Shown: positions 16,905-26,282 of the stretch, in pieces
Layout: each line of letters opens with the position of its first letter
Numbering within the stretch: position 1 is the stretch's first letter
DNA from: an uncultured Mediterraneibacter sp.
GTDB taxonomy: Bacteria > Bacillota > Clostridia > Lachnospirales > Lachnospiraceae
Reading direction: 5' to 3'
Assembly: GCF_944377805.1 (NCBI RefSeq)
Contig: NZ_CALWFZ010000006.1
Span: 62,001-126,000 of the forward strand
DNA: 64,000 nt
The notes under the pieces: model-generated
What the model was told of the DNA's origin: nothing
Database searches by the model: none
What the model saw: only the letters and a program-made list of their open reading frames with translations
Translations under genes and position numbers: made by a program

Positions 16905-19454
16905 TCATTTTTCATACATTTTATGAATAATTTGAGGTATACAAACACAGAGAATTGCCGTTATAACAGAAATTGTAAGCCACTCCTTAAAGGGAAAAAC
17001 AAATATAAAATATGACAGATTATTCTTAATGATGAGCCCTGCTCCCACATCTATGATCCCTCCGATGGTTAATAGCAATACTTGCAAGATACTCCAATAA
17101 TACGCGCCCTCCATTATTAGCATTCTCCTCAACTGTTTTCTGGTCATGCCAATACAACGCATTATAGCGAACTCTGATTTTCGGGCAGCAATATTAGTCA
17201 GAATAATATTTATATAATTTATGACTCCCAGCAGGAGAAGACACAAGCTGAAAGCACTCATCGCATCCTTCCCCGCTTCCATATAATTTTCTGTTTCTCT
17301 GATCTTGTCTGCAGTTCGAGAAAGATAATAAATATTATAGTTCTCCTGCTTACTGTTTTCATTTTGAACTAGTTCTGTCAGTTTTTCTTTAGCCGCTGTT
17401 TCCCGGCCTTCCTTCGCATCAACACTGATATTAAATATCTGTTTCAAAAATCCCAGCCTTTTATAGCCTTTTTCACTGATCAGAAAATAGTGAAAACCAT
17501 CTCCCTCCCAGCTCATATTTAATTGAGGAAATCCTTTAGCTGTCGTATCAAGATACCCGGAACAGATAAATTCAACCCCATTTTGTTCTGTGGAATCAAC
17601 CGGAAAAACATGAGCAGGTTCTCCCTTCATCTTTGCAGCATCTTCTTCCAATGTTTCAGACAATTCATGTTTATGTAATACTAAAATTCCATTGCCCTCT
17701 CTCAAAGCATCAAAATCAATGTCCAAGCGGTTCTTTTTAACATAGCTCTCCAGTAAATCGATAGACTGATCTTCAAGGACCTGAATTGTCATTACATTAT
17801 TCGGAGTGCCGTTTTCATATACCATATTCTCGATCGGCTGTATATAATCTTCACTATAATCATATGCAGCATAGCATCCATACACAATATTTAAACTGTT
17901 TTTGTCTATTTCAGGCAATTCAGCAGCCTTTTGAACAACAGTTTCATCGAATAACGGGGAATCCTGGTCTATTTGTAATTCATTAGCATTTTTATAGGGA
18001 AACAGATAATTTTCAACAGCTTCTTTTTGAGTTCCGATTTCAAAGTCCGGACTTTGAGAAAATTCGTTTGTCAAATTAGTTCCATTCATAATAAAGCCGG
18101 CAAGCATTGCTGTTTCACATCCCATAAAGAGCGATATCATTGTTATGATAAATTTTCTCTTTGAACTCCAAAGATTGTACCATGCCATTTTACTTATAGA
18201 CGCTCCGTGAGCCGATTTTCTCTCTTTTCCTGAGGCAACTTCCTTTGCCTGATATCTATATGCGCTGAGAGGACTTATATTTTTTAATTTACCAAGTATA
18301 TATTTACTTGCAGACAGCAGCATCAAACCGGAAATAACTGCCGCGCCAATTAAATAGTGTGGATAGAATACAGTTTGCGCCTCTAATTGCCCGTACTGCT
18401 TCAAAAACAAATTTTCAAATAGTCTCGGGAAAACAAATATACCGGCTAAGATACTTAAAATAAGGCCGCCCAGGATACCGGACAATAATATTATCATGTT
18501 TTGTCGAAACACCATTTTCTTAAGCTGTTTACGGGTTAGCCCTATAACCATCAGCAGCCCGAAATTATTCATATCTTTTGCCAGAGAAATAGACAGCACA
18601 TTATATATTAATAAATAGACGCTCACTAATAATATAATTGAACATAATACCGCTACCCCATAGCCGCCAATAAACTGCGTCATAGATTTCAGGCCTGCTG
18701 AATCACTTGCGACAAACTGCTGTTGTGCATTATCTAATTCAATATCTCGATACAGCCATTTTTCCAATTGATCACTACTGAAAAACTGTGAATTAACAGT
18801 AAGATCAAGTTTTGCGGGAAACCGTGGGATTTGTTTCATATCCAGATATTTCTCAGAGAAATATGCTGTTGGAACATACAAAGAACTATCGGTATAATCA
18901 GTATAGTATCCCGATAAAACGAATTCCTCTGTAAGTTCTTCTCCGCCGTTAACTGACCAGTTCTTAAATAAAATCTGGACTGTTATTTTCATGCCTATTT
19001 CCGGATCTGAAATACCTATTTTATTCAGTAGTCTTCTGGATAGCATAATATCATTTTCAGACTTTGGATAATTGCCGACTATATGGTCGCAAGCAGGCTT
19101 GATCATTTTTTCCCATACAGTTTGATCAATAACCTTACACGACGCTAAAAATTTTCCTTCCTGATTCCAATCCCCTATGCTATATTCCCAACCATAATCT
19201 TCTACATAGTCCGGGTATATCATCTGGTCATATTGTCTTTCTTCGGCATTCTCTAAATAAACTGCAACAGCGTTACCTGATTCCCGAGTATTCTTTACAG
19301 AGTCAACATCTATTTTGCCTTTAGCTATGCTAAACGCCGAGAAGAGGACAAATACGGAAATGGCAACTGCAATAGATAATATAATTACTTTTTTGTAATC
19401 CCATTTACTATTAGCTTTCGCTAATTCAGTTACTTCTTTATCTTTCATTCCCAT
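16905..19454 (-). CDS. MacB/FtsX-family ABC transporter permease (system 1)
   Basis: About 849 residues. The N-terminal membrane segment (VIILSIAVAISVFVLFSAFSI) is followed by a large extracellular domain, an FtsX block of three helices at about 280-400, a second extracellular domain, and a C-terminal FtsX block containing AARKSEFAIMRCIGMTRKQL. Such permeases act mechanically on peptides or lipids at the cell surface (BceB/MacB/Lol-like). The start at 19454 overlaps the ATPase stop by 17 bp, giving translational coupling. It is a clear paralogue of the permease at 21944-24529: both open with AFSIA.GKI and share the PEVGMKI and LSGYYTDY.D elements. Confidence 0.88.
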   Translation of the reverse strand: MGMKDKEVTELAKANSKWDYKKVIILSIAVAISVFVLFSAFSIAKGKIDVDSVKNTRESGNAVAVYLENAEERQYDQMIYPDYVEDYGWEYSIGDWNQEGKFLASCKVIDQTVWEKMIKPACDHIVGNYPKSENDIMLSRRLLNKIGISDPEIGMKITVQILFKNWSVNGGEELTEEFVLSGYYTDYTDSSLYVPTAYFSEKYLDMKQIPRFPAKLDLTVNSQFFSSDQLEKWLYRDIELDNAQQQFVASDSAGLKSMTQFIGGYGVAVLCSIILLVSVYLLIYNVLSISLAKDMNNFGLLMVIGLTRKQLKKMVFRQNMIILLSGILGGLILSILAGIFVFPRLFENLFLKQYGQLEAQTVFYPHYLIGAAVISGLMLLSASKYILGKLKNISPLSAYRYQAKEVASGKERKSAHGASISKMAWYNLWSSKRKFIITMISLFMGCETAMLAGFIMNGTNLTNEFSQSPDFEIGTQKEAVENYLFPYKNANELQIDQDSPLFDETVVQKAAELPEIDKNSLNIVYGCYAAYDYSEDYIQPIENMVYENGTPNNVMTIQVLEDQSIDLLESYVKKNRLDIDFDALREGNGILVLHKHELSETLEEDAAKMKGEPAHVFPVDSTEQNGVEFICSGYLDTTAKGFPQLNMSWEGDGFHYFLISEKGYKRLGFLKQIFNISVDAKEGRETAAKEKLTELVQNENSKQENYNIYYLSRTADKIRETENYMEAGKDAMSAFSLCLLLLGVINYINIILTNIAARKSEFAIMRCIGMTRKQLRRMLIMEGAYYWSILQVLLLTIGGIIDVGAGLIIKNNLSYFIFVFPFKEWLTISVITAILCVCIPQIIHKMYEK

Positions 19455-20133
19455 AGTTGTCCTGCCTTTCATCCGAAATTTTTCCATCTTCAATTCGGAT
19501 CATACGATCAGCTCTATGTGCGATATCTATATTATGCGTTACCATCCCTATGGTCTGATTATATTTTTTTGCCGTGTCCACTAACAATGAAATCACCTTT
19601 TCACTATTTTCAGAGTCAAGATTTCCCGTCGGCTCATCCGCCAACACAATTGCCGGACGCGCAACCAATGCTCTTGCTATTGCCGCCCTTTGCTGCTGCC
19701 CTCCTGACAGTTCATCCGGCATTTTAAATATCTGATCACTGATTCCCAACCCGTCAATAAGTTCTCTCACAAATTCAGAATCAATATCTGCATGATCAAG
19801 CTCCAGCGGAAGAACAATATTTTGATATACGTTCAAATAGGGAATAAGATTAAACTTTTGAAAAATAAATCCTATATTGCGTCTCCTGAATACTGTTAAT
19901 TCCTCGTCGTTCATCGAAGACAGAACTCTTTCTTTTATTTCTACTACCCCTTCCGTAGGAAATTCATTTCCGCCAATTATATTCAGCAGCGTCGACTTAC
20001 CACTCCCTGAAGGTCCTGTAATAGCCAGAAATTCTCCTTCTCTTATATTCAGATCAATGCCGTTTACAGCATTAACTTCAATACTGCCATTTACATATTT
20101 CTTCTTTAATGAAATCACTTTAACAATATCCAT
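19438..20133 (-). CDS. ABC transporter ATPase (system 1, MacB/LolD type)
   Basis: A 231-residue ATPase with Walker A GPSGSGKST, signature LSGGQQQRAAIARAL, Walker B AIVLADEPTGNLD and the H-loop MVTHN. The FIFQKFNLIPYL Q-loop is typical of the MacB/BceA/LolD class. It pairs with the permease downstream. It is divergent from blaI-like, sharing a 170-bp control region, so the BlaI-family repressor probably controls both directions. Confidence 0.92.
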   Translation of the reverse strand: MDIVKVISLKKKYVNGSIEVNAVNGIDLNIREGEFLAITGPSGSGKSTLLNIIGGNEFPTEGVVEIKERVLSSMNDEELTVFRRRNIGFIFQKFNLIPYLNVYQNIVLPLELDHADIDSEFVRELIDGLGISDQIFKMPDELSGGQQQRAAIARALVARPAIVLADEPTGNLDSENSEKVISLLVDTAKKYNQTIGMVTHNIDIAHRADRMIRIEDGKISDERQDNYGNER

Positions 20134-20222
20134 CCTAATATTTATCCCCTTTAATTCTAAATAACATTTTTGTTTGTATTTTTTTACAATATCATTTTTT
20201 TTTAATTTGTCAAGCAGTTTTC

Positions 20223-20274
20223 AATATTACATTAAGTTATTGTTTACAAATATTTTCTTTAGTGTAATAATATT
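20223..20274. promoter_or_regulatory. dyad operator in the divergent ABC / blaI control region
   Basis: AATATTACATTAAG (20223-20236) and CTTTAGTGTAATAATATT (20257-20274) are imperfect inverted arms. They contain TACA and TGTA cores, which are the half-site words of BlaI/MecI operators. They lie between the divergent starts. The blaI ribosome site GGAGGA follows at 20291. Confidence 0.55.
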
Positions 20275-20303
20275 GTTTATAAATTGTAACGGAGGACAAA
20301 TAT

Positions 20304-20693
20304 GTGAAAAAGCGTTTAACTAAAAAAGAGCTGGAAATTATGAAAATCTTATGGGATAGTAATAAAGCATTGGTTGCCTCCGAAATCGCAAATCATGGCG
20401 AGGCGCTGAATATTAATACCGTACACGCCTGTCTGCGTACTTTATTAAAAAAGGAAGCAATTAAAATAGACGGAATTATCTACAGTGGAACAGTTCTGGC
20501 ACGGAGCTACTCCCCTGTTATTACAAAAGAGAATTACTTCGATGACGTTTATAATGATATTCTTGGCGGGAAAAAGAACAGTATGCTGATACGATCTTTA
20601 ATAGATTCCGAAACAAATCTCTCAGAATTGGAAACGCTGGAAAAGATAATTGCGGAAAAAAAGAAAGAATTGATAAAAGGAGAAAAGGAATAA
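20304..20693 (+). CDS. BlaI/MecI-family repressor
   Basis: A 129-residue winged-helix repressor (LTKKELEIMKILWDSNKALVASEIA..., INTVHACLRTLLKKEAI) with a helical dimerisation tail. BlaI repressors are inactivated when a partner M56 membrane metalloprotease is triggered. The partner gene follows 2 bp later. The start is GTG 20304, seven bases after GGAGGA; the overlapping ATG 20302 meets a stop at once. The likely targets are its own operon and the divergent ABC transporter. Confidence 0.9.
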   Translation: MKKRLTKKELEIMKILWDSNKALVASEIANHGEALNINTVHACLRTLLKKEAIKIDGIIYSGTVLARSYSPVITKENYFDDVYNDILGGKKNSMLIRSLIDSETNLSELETLEKIIAEKKKELIKGEKE

Positions 20694-20695
20694 AT

Positions 20696-21868
20696 ATGTC
20701 CTACACATTCGGTCCATTTTTTATATGTTTTATCATGACTCTTTTACTTACCGGATATTTGCATTTTATATTACATATAAGCACCGCTTTTCAAAGACAA
20801 TTGATGAAATTTTCATTTATAGGAATATTACTCATTCTCGTCCGAATGCTGATTCCTTTAAATTTTCCTTTCACATATTCCATCTACTCTTATCATCTGC
20901 TGCCCGAACTTCTGCAGTTCACAACAGAGCCTATTGCAGATAGTAATATAACAATTCAGGATTCTATAATGACCATATGGATTGCCATAACCTGTGTTTT
21001 ATTGATAAAGTTCATCATTCAGTATGCACGGCTGTGTCACTATATTTCTTCATTTTATATCACTAATGATGAAAGCTGGTCATGGCTGTTTGATTTATGC
21101 CGGAAAAATTACAGCAGGCCGTTAAATATTGCTATCATAAAAAAGCCCATTTCTCCTGCCATAATCGGTCTGTTTAAGCCCACTTTAATACTTCCGGACA
21201 TTGAGTCTTTCTCGAATGAAGAGCTTGAATATATTTGTCTACACGAAATTGCTCATTATAAACAGCATCATTTGTGGATTTCATTTTTCATGGAAATTAT
21301 TTGCTGTGTCCATTGGTGGAATCCAGTGATGAAATATTTTAAAACAGACTATGCACTATTTTTAGAGCTTTCCAATGATTTCTATTTAATCCGGTCACAC
21401 CCGAATTTTAATACTCTGGATTATGCCGGACTGATTATAAAAACAGCAAAAAATATAACATCGAAAAGCTCCACTCCATTTTATAATTCCATGCATTTTG
21501 TAATTAAGAACACTCCTGCATTGACAACCCGCATAAAGCATATTATAAACTACAAACAACGGAAAAGTACAACGAGAACTATCTATTCCATTTCCTGCTG
21601 TATTTTTCTGTGTATTTCCATTATTTCGGCAATTTTTTTGGTTCCTGAGGTATCCTACCGTAAAATATCCCCTGCTCAAAACGACGGTACAACCCAAATA
21701 ACAAAAGAGAATTCTTTTATCGTAAAGACGGAAAACAAATATTTAATTTATGTCGACCAAAAATATTTTGCGAGTGTTAGTTCTATACCTGATGAATTAC
21801 ATGATATTCCTGTTTACAGTACAGAAGAGGTCAGGCACAAGGCGATTGTGGACTGTTCATATCGTTAA
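20696..21868 (+). CDS. BlaR1-type M56 membrane metalloprotease sensor without penicillin-binding domain
   Basis: A 390-residue protein with N-terminal membrane helices, then a cytosolic zinc metalloprotease with LHEIAHYKQHH (HExxH), and a further helix at about 300-320. The C-terminal extracellular tail is only about 70 residues and lacks the serine penicillin-sensor domain (SxxK) of BlaR1/MecR1, so it cannot sense beta-lactams in the usual way. The TTRIKHIINYK element after the protease is typical for M56. With the adjacent BlaI it forms a signalling pair next to an ABC transporter. Confidence 0.88.
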   Translation: MSYTFGPFFICFIMTLLLTGYLHFILHISTAFQRQLMKFSFIGILLILVRMLIPLNFPFTYSIYSYHLLPELLQFTTEPIADSNITIQDSIMTIWIAITCVLLIKFIIQYARLCHYISSFYITNDESWSWLFDLCRKNYSRPLNIAIIKKPISPAIIGLFKPTLILPDIESFSNEELEYICLHEIAHYKQHHLWISFFMEIICCVHWWNPVMKYFKTDYALFLELSNDFYLIRSHPNFNTLDYAGLIIKTAKNITSKSSTPFYNSMHFVIKNTPALTTRIKHIINYKQRKSTTRTIYSISCCIFLCISIISAIFLVPEVSYRKISPAQNDGTTQITKENSFIVKTENKYLIYVDQKYFASVSSIPDELHDIPVYSTEEVRHKAIVDCSYR

Positions 21869-21943
21869 AAGAAGAAATATATCAAATATTTGATAGAGCC
21901 AGGATGTTTTTCTGTAAACGCCCATTATTAACAAGTACCAGGT

Positions 21944-24529
21944 TTAATCATCATTTCGACGTAACTCTTCTGTAAAATTTGTGTTTTTTAAATAGTTTAC
22001 ACATGAAAATACAAAACATATTCCAAAAAGAACAATGAATAATATGAAGAGCGTCTGCCAAGGATATATAAACTTAAAATACAAAAGTTTTCTCTTTATT
22101 GCATTTCCTAAAAACCATATGAGCGTACTGCCTGCTGTAAGTGTTGCCGAAATAACAATTGCCCAATATCCTATTCCCTCATAGAAAACCATTCTCCACA
22201 GCTGGCTTTTTGTCAGTCCAAGGCTCTGCATTACTGCAATTTCTTTTCTTCTGACAGATAGTGCTGCGGACAACATATTTCCGTAGTTCATGATACTGAT
22301 AACGAAAATAACCAGAGATAAACCGCCTAAAATAATATTTGTCGTGTCAATCCTGTTCTGCTCCGATTCTAGTAATGTATAATTTGCTTCCAGATAGAAT
22401 GTATCCATTACCCCGCTTTTTTGGTTTTCTTTTTGTACAAGCTGTGATAATTTTTGATTAATTGCAGCATCATCTTCATCCCCTTCAATATCAAAGGAAA
22501 TATCAAATATCTTTTCCGGGAATCCTAACTTTGCAAACCCTTTTTCTGTCATAATGAAATAGTTGATATTATTTCCAGTTGAAGTAGTCGGCAATTCAGG
22601 GAAACGTTCCTCTGTCATATCCAGATATCCGGCGCAGGCAAGACTTCCCTTCTTATAATTCGTCACATTGCTCTCCTGATCTCCATATGCGTCGAGCGAA
22701 TAGAATGTTATAGGTTCGCCTAATATCTTTTCCGCCTGTAATTTCAGTTCTTGCGACAGTTCGTTATGATGCAGCAAAATGCACCCCTCCCCCGATGCAA
22801 ACTGCTCAATATCAACAGTCAAATCACCGTCGGCAGCGTAACGTTCCAGTTCAGCAGCAAATGACTCGTCCACGATCTGCAATGTTGCAAATGCCAGATC
22901 TTTATCTGGATCATCCAAAGACTGTCTGCGGGGCTGCAGGGCTCTGTCAGTAAGAAAATTAATAACTGCATAGCTGCCTTTTACCGTTTTTATCGTTGTC
23001 TGATCCACTCCGTCCATCGCGTAAACTGTATCCGTCATTTCCGCAGAAAGCACCGGCGTATCGTCATTTATCTGATCCGGCACCATTTCAGGGAACCGGA
23101 AGATCCCGGTTAAAATACCAATCCTGAAATCAGGATTTTGTTCAATCCGATGCGTGATATCTGTTCCCGTCATAATAACTACTGCGCCTAAAGTCGTAAT
23201 ACATCCGATCAACATCGATCCTGCACTGATAAACAATTTCTTTTTTGATCTTGTTATATTCCGCCATGCCATTTTCAGGATCAGAAACCCGGACTTAAGA
23301 TTCTGTTTCTTTCTTGCGTTATTTCCCGTTTCAATATAGCGGATCGAATCAATCGCATTCCATTTTATGATCTGTCTAAGTGCAAGTCCTGTTGCAGAAA
23401 ATGATGTTGTGAAGATAAGCCCCCCGGCTGCTGCCATAAATATTGGATAAAAACCTGTAACATCGCTCTCTCCCAGTCCCTGTATAAATAATTTCTGTAA
23501 AACGGTCGGAAGGAATAGCTTTACGATAACAATCCCTGCCACTGCCCCTATGCTGATTCCCTTCAGGATATTCCATATATTCTGATAATATACGATTCGT
23601 TTTAACTGTTGCTCTGTCGTGCCAAGCACTTTCAGCATCCCATACTGGCGGATTTCTTTTCCCATTGTAATAGACACTACATTAAAGATCAGCATGAAAG
23701 CACAGAGGATTATCACGATACCGCATCCAACTGCAATCGAGACACTCCCGAATACGCCTTCCACACTTTGCTTTACCATTGGATTTTCAGCAAATACCTG
23801 CTGTGCGGCATATTCCATTGTCAGATCTGAATACAGTTTTGTTTCAATACCTCTTTCATCCTGTAAAGAACCTGTTGCTGCCATAATCTTATCTGCCGGA
23901 AAGACCGGGATCTCCTGTTGATCCAAAAAAGCTTTTGAAACATATGCTTCCGGCTCCGTTACCGAGAAATCAACATAATCTGTATAATATCCGCTTAATG
24001 AAAATAAGGCCGCTCCCTCTGATCCATCTGAAAGTATCGTCTCAAGCTCAATTTTCATACCGACTTCCGGGTATTCAATTTTCATTTGCCGCAGGCTTGA
24101 AACTGATAGCATGATCTCATCGGTTTTTTGTGGATAACTTCCAATTACATCTGTATATGCCGGCGCCATTATTTTTTCATAACCGCTGCTGTCAAGATAA
24201 ACAAGTTTACCTTCCCAATAATCTTGGAATGCAGCTGAGCCAGCAGTCTTTGTAACGCCTGTATCTATAATATACGGAAGGTTTTTCATCTGCTCATACT
24301 GTGCCTCGCTTCCATTTTCCAGTGATACTGTCGCGACGGTTCCCATTCCCCGTATATCGATCAGGTAATCTGAGCGAATCTTGCCATATGCAATAGAAAA
24401 AGCCGAGTATAACAGAAACACTGACATAGCGATCGCGATGATCAGGACTCTGTTCTGACGTTTATTTTGTTTATAATAAGCCTGTGCCAGCTCTTTTACA
24501 ACGAATTGATTATTGTTGCGCGTACTCAT
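21944..24529 (-). CDS. MacB/FtsX-family ABC transporter permease (system 2)
   Basis: An 861-residue paralogue of the 16905-19454 permease with the same topology: one N-terminal helix, an extracellular domain, an FtsX triple helix (about 270-390), a second extracellular domain, and a C-terminal FtsX block with SVRRKEIAVMQSLGLTKSQL. The start overlaps the ATPase stop as ATGA, showing translational coupling. The upstream genes are a histidine kinase and a response regulator, the arrangement of Bce-type peptide-resistance modules. Confidence 0.9.
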   Translation of the reverse strand: MSTRNNNQFVVKELAQAYYKQNKRQNRVLIIAIAMSVFLLYSAFSIAYGKIRSDYLIDIRGMGTVATVSLENGSEAQYEQMKNLPYIIDTGVTKTAGSAAFQDYWEGKLVYLDSSGYEKIMAPAYTDVIGSYPQKTDEIMLSVSSLRQMKIEYPEVGMKIELETILSDGSEGAALFSLSGYYTDYVDFSVTEPEAYVSKAFLDQQEIPVFPADKIMAATGSLQDERGIETKLYSDLTMEYAAQQVFAENPMVKQSVEGVFGSVSIAVGCGIVIILCAFMLIFNVVSITMGKEIRQYGMLKVLGTTEQQLKRIVYYQNIWNILKGISIGAVAGIVIVKLFLPTVLQKLFIQGLGESDVTGFYPIFMAAAGGLIFTTSFSATGLALRQIIKWNAIDSIRYIETGNNARKKQNLKSGFLILKMAWRNITRSKKKLFISAGSMLIGCITTLGAVVIMTGTDITHRIEQNPDFRIGILTGIFRFPEMVPDQINDDTPVLSAEMTDTVYAMDGVDQTTIKTVKGSYAVINFLTDRALQPRRQSLDDPDKDLAFATLQIVDESFAAELERYAADGDLTVDIEQFASGEGCILLHHNELSQELKLQAEKILGEPITFYSLDAYGDQESNVTNYKKGSLACAGYLDMTEERFPELPTTSTGNNINYFIMTEKGFAKLGFPEKIFDISFDIEGDEDDAAINQKLSQLVQKENQKSGVMDTFYLEANYTLLESEQNRIDTTNIILGGLSLVIFVISIMNYGNMLSAALSVRRKEIAVMQSLGLTKSQLWRMVFYEGIGYWAIVISATLTAGSTLIWFLGNAIKRKLLYFKFIYPWQTLFILFIVLFGICFVFSCVNYLKNTNFTEELRRNDD

Positions 24530-25206
24530 ATGTTTTCTCCCTCTTGACAGATTTTCCCATCTTCTATGCGGATGATACGGTCAGCCATCTGTGCGACTTC
24601 TTCATCGTGTGTAACAACCACTAATGTCTGGTAAAATTTTTGAGCGAGCACTTTCATTAATTCGATTACTTCCATACCTGTACGCGAATCAAGATTTCCT
24701 GTAGGTTCGTCGGCCAACACGACGGCGGGACGAGTAATCAGCGCTCTTGCAATAGCCACCCGCTGCTGTTCACCCCCGGATAATGTATATGGTGTCTGTT
24801 CTATTTTGTCCTGTAATCCTAACGATTTCAGGAGCATCTCTGTGAATTCCCGGTCTGTCTTACGCCCGTCCAGTTTCAAAGGCAACACGATATTGTCATA
24901 GACATTCAGAACAGGAAGCAGTTTAAAATCCTGGAAAATGAATCCGATATTTCGGCGCCGAAATATTGTCTGCTCATTTTGAGACATCTGTGCCAATGGT
25001 ATTCCGCGGACAAATATTTCTCCTTCCGTGGGCGAGTCCATTGCCCCAAGTAAATTAAGTAATGTAGATTTTCCGCTGCCCGATGAACCTGCGATAGCCA
25101 CAAACTCGCCTTCTTTAACGCAGAAATCTATTCCATTTAAAGCATAGACTTTACTCTCTCCCATCGGGTATATCTTTCGTAAGTTCGTCGTCCTGATAAT
25201 ATCCAT
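24526..25206 (-). CDS. ABC transporter ATPase (system 2, MacB/BceA type)
   Basis: A 226-residue ATPase with GSSGSGKST, LSGGEQQRVAIARAL, AVVLADEPTGNLD and the VVTHDEE H-loop. ATG 25206 has AGGAGG upstream; the longer in-frame extension to 25302 runs through the intergenic region and is not family-like. It partners the coupled permease. A hairpin separates it from the kinase gene, so it probably has its own response-regulator-controlled promoter in 25207-25260. Confidence 0.92.
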   Translation of the reverse strand: MDIIRTTNLRKIYPMGESKVYALNGIDFCVKEGEFVAIAGSSGSGKSTLLNLLGAMDSPTEGEIFVRGIPLAQMSQNEQTIFRRRNIGFIFQDFKLLPVLNVYDNIVLPLKLDGRKTDREFTEMLLKSLGLQDKIEQTPYTLSGGEQQRVAIARALITRPAVVLADEPTGNLDSRTGMEVIELMKVLAQKFYQTLVVVTHDEEVAQMADRIIRIEDGKICQEGENI

Positions 25207-25260
25207 AGGTAACTCCTCCTTCACGCATAGAATAACAGTTAAATCTCTCAAATTAGTAAC

Positions 25261-25293
25261 AAAGCGGGAACTATTTTCAAGTTCCCGCTTTTG
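25261..25293 (-). terminator. hairpin between the histidine kinase and the ABC genes
   Basis: A perfect 11-bp stem (AAGCGGGAACT / AGTTCCCGCTT) overlaps the last codons of the kinase gene and ends with a short T-run on the minus strand. It acts as a terminator or attenuator separating sensor genes from effector genes. Confidence 0.6.
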
Positions 25294-26272
25294 GCAATAC
25301 AATCGACATAATTAAGCCTGAGTCTTTTCGCTTTGCTTTTATAAATCCGTCGTGCTTTTGCACGATCTCCCTTGCTATAAACAGACCCATGCCATAGCCT
25401 TCCTGATTAGAAATATTATTTCCCCGATAATAAAGCTGAAATATTTTGTTTTCCTCTCCCTTTTCAATCCCTGTTCCGCTGTCTTCAATATAAATTTCCG
25501 AAAACATCTCGTTGGAGATCAGCGTCACTACGATATCAGTGGCTCCCGGAGAATATTTTATACTATTGTCCAGCAGATTGTATATCGCTTCACAGAGCCA
25601 GTTCCTGTCATGTAATACTTTTTTATCCGCATCTTCCCCCTGGACGATAATGTTGATATTTTTCTCCTCTGCTTTTTTCCGTACCTGAAACACAGCCTGG
25701 GCAACCGTTTCTTTGAGATTGCTGTCACATTTATGAATCTGGATGATCTGGTTCTCCAATCGGGCTGCTACGATAAATTTCTCAATCAGAAAATGAAGTT
25801 TATTCTCTGATTTCTCCACAGCTTTAATGTATGTCTCTTTTTCTGTATCTCCGATCCTGTTATCTCCGAGCAGTGTCAGATATGTTTCCATATTGGATAA
25901 CGGCGTTCGTAATTGATGAGCGATTTCCGCCAGCAATTTCTTAATGCCATCACGTTCACTTTCCACAAGCGCGGTGATTCCACCATACATTTTCTGCACT
26001 CTCTGGATCTGCGACAGGATCTTAGATGTAAGAGTATCATTCTGGACAGAATAATAAGAGATATCTTTTTTCTGCAGCAGATCATCCAGGTAAATCGATA
26101 TTTCTCCCAGCTCACCCTGATATTCTTTCTGCCGGTCGGCCCATAAAAAGTATAGTCCTGCTAATAGCAGTGCCAATAAAAACAATAATATCCAATTCTC
26201 CTGATAGACCAAAACTATCGTAAAACACACAACTACAACTGCATTAATTCCCACTATACTTCTTTTCATCAT
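25277..26272 (-). CDS. two-component sensor histidine kinase (intramembrane-sensing type)
   Basis: About 331 residues. Two closely spaced N-terminal membrane helices have almost no extracellular loop (VVVCFTIVLVYQENWILLFLL). A HisKA segment follows with the phospho-acceptor in AHQLRTPLSN, then HATPase_c with NLLDNSIKYS and DSGTGIEKGE. Kinases lacking a sensor loop usually receive their signal through a partner ABC transporter, here the one downstream. ATG 26272 lies 10 bp after the regulator stop; the upstream in-frame extension only overlaps the regulator. Confidence 0.9.
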   Translation of the reverse strand: MMKRSIVGINAVVVVCFTIVLVYQENWILLFLLALLLAGLYFLWADRQKEYQGELGEISIYLDDLLQKKDISYYSVQNDTLTSKILSQIQRVQKMYGGITALVESERDGIKKLLAEIAHQLRTPLSNMETYLTLLGDNRIGDTEKETYIKAVEKSENKLHFLIEKFIVAARLENQIIQIHKCDSNLKETVAQAVFQVRKKAEEKNINIIVQGEDADKKVLHDRNWLCEAIYNLLDNSIKYSPGATDIVVTLISNEMFSEIYIEDSGTGIEKGEENKIFQLYYRGNNISNQEGYGMGLFIAREIVQKHDGFIKAKRKDSGLIMSIVLPKAGT

Positions 26273-26282
26273 AACCGGCCTC

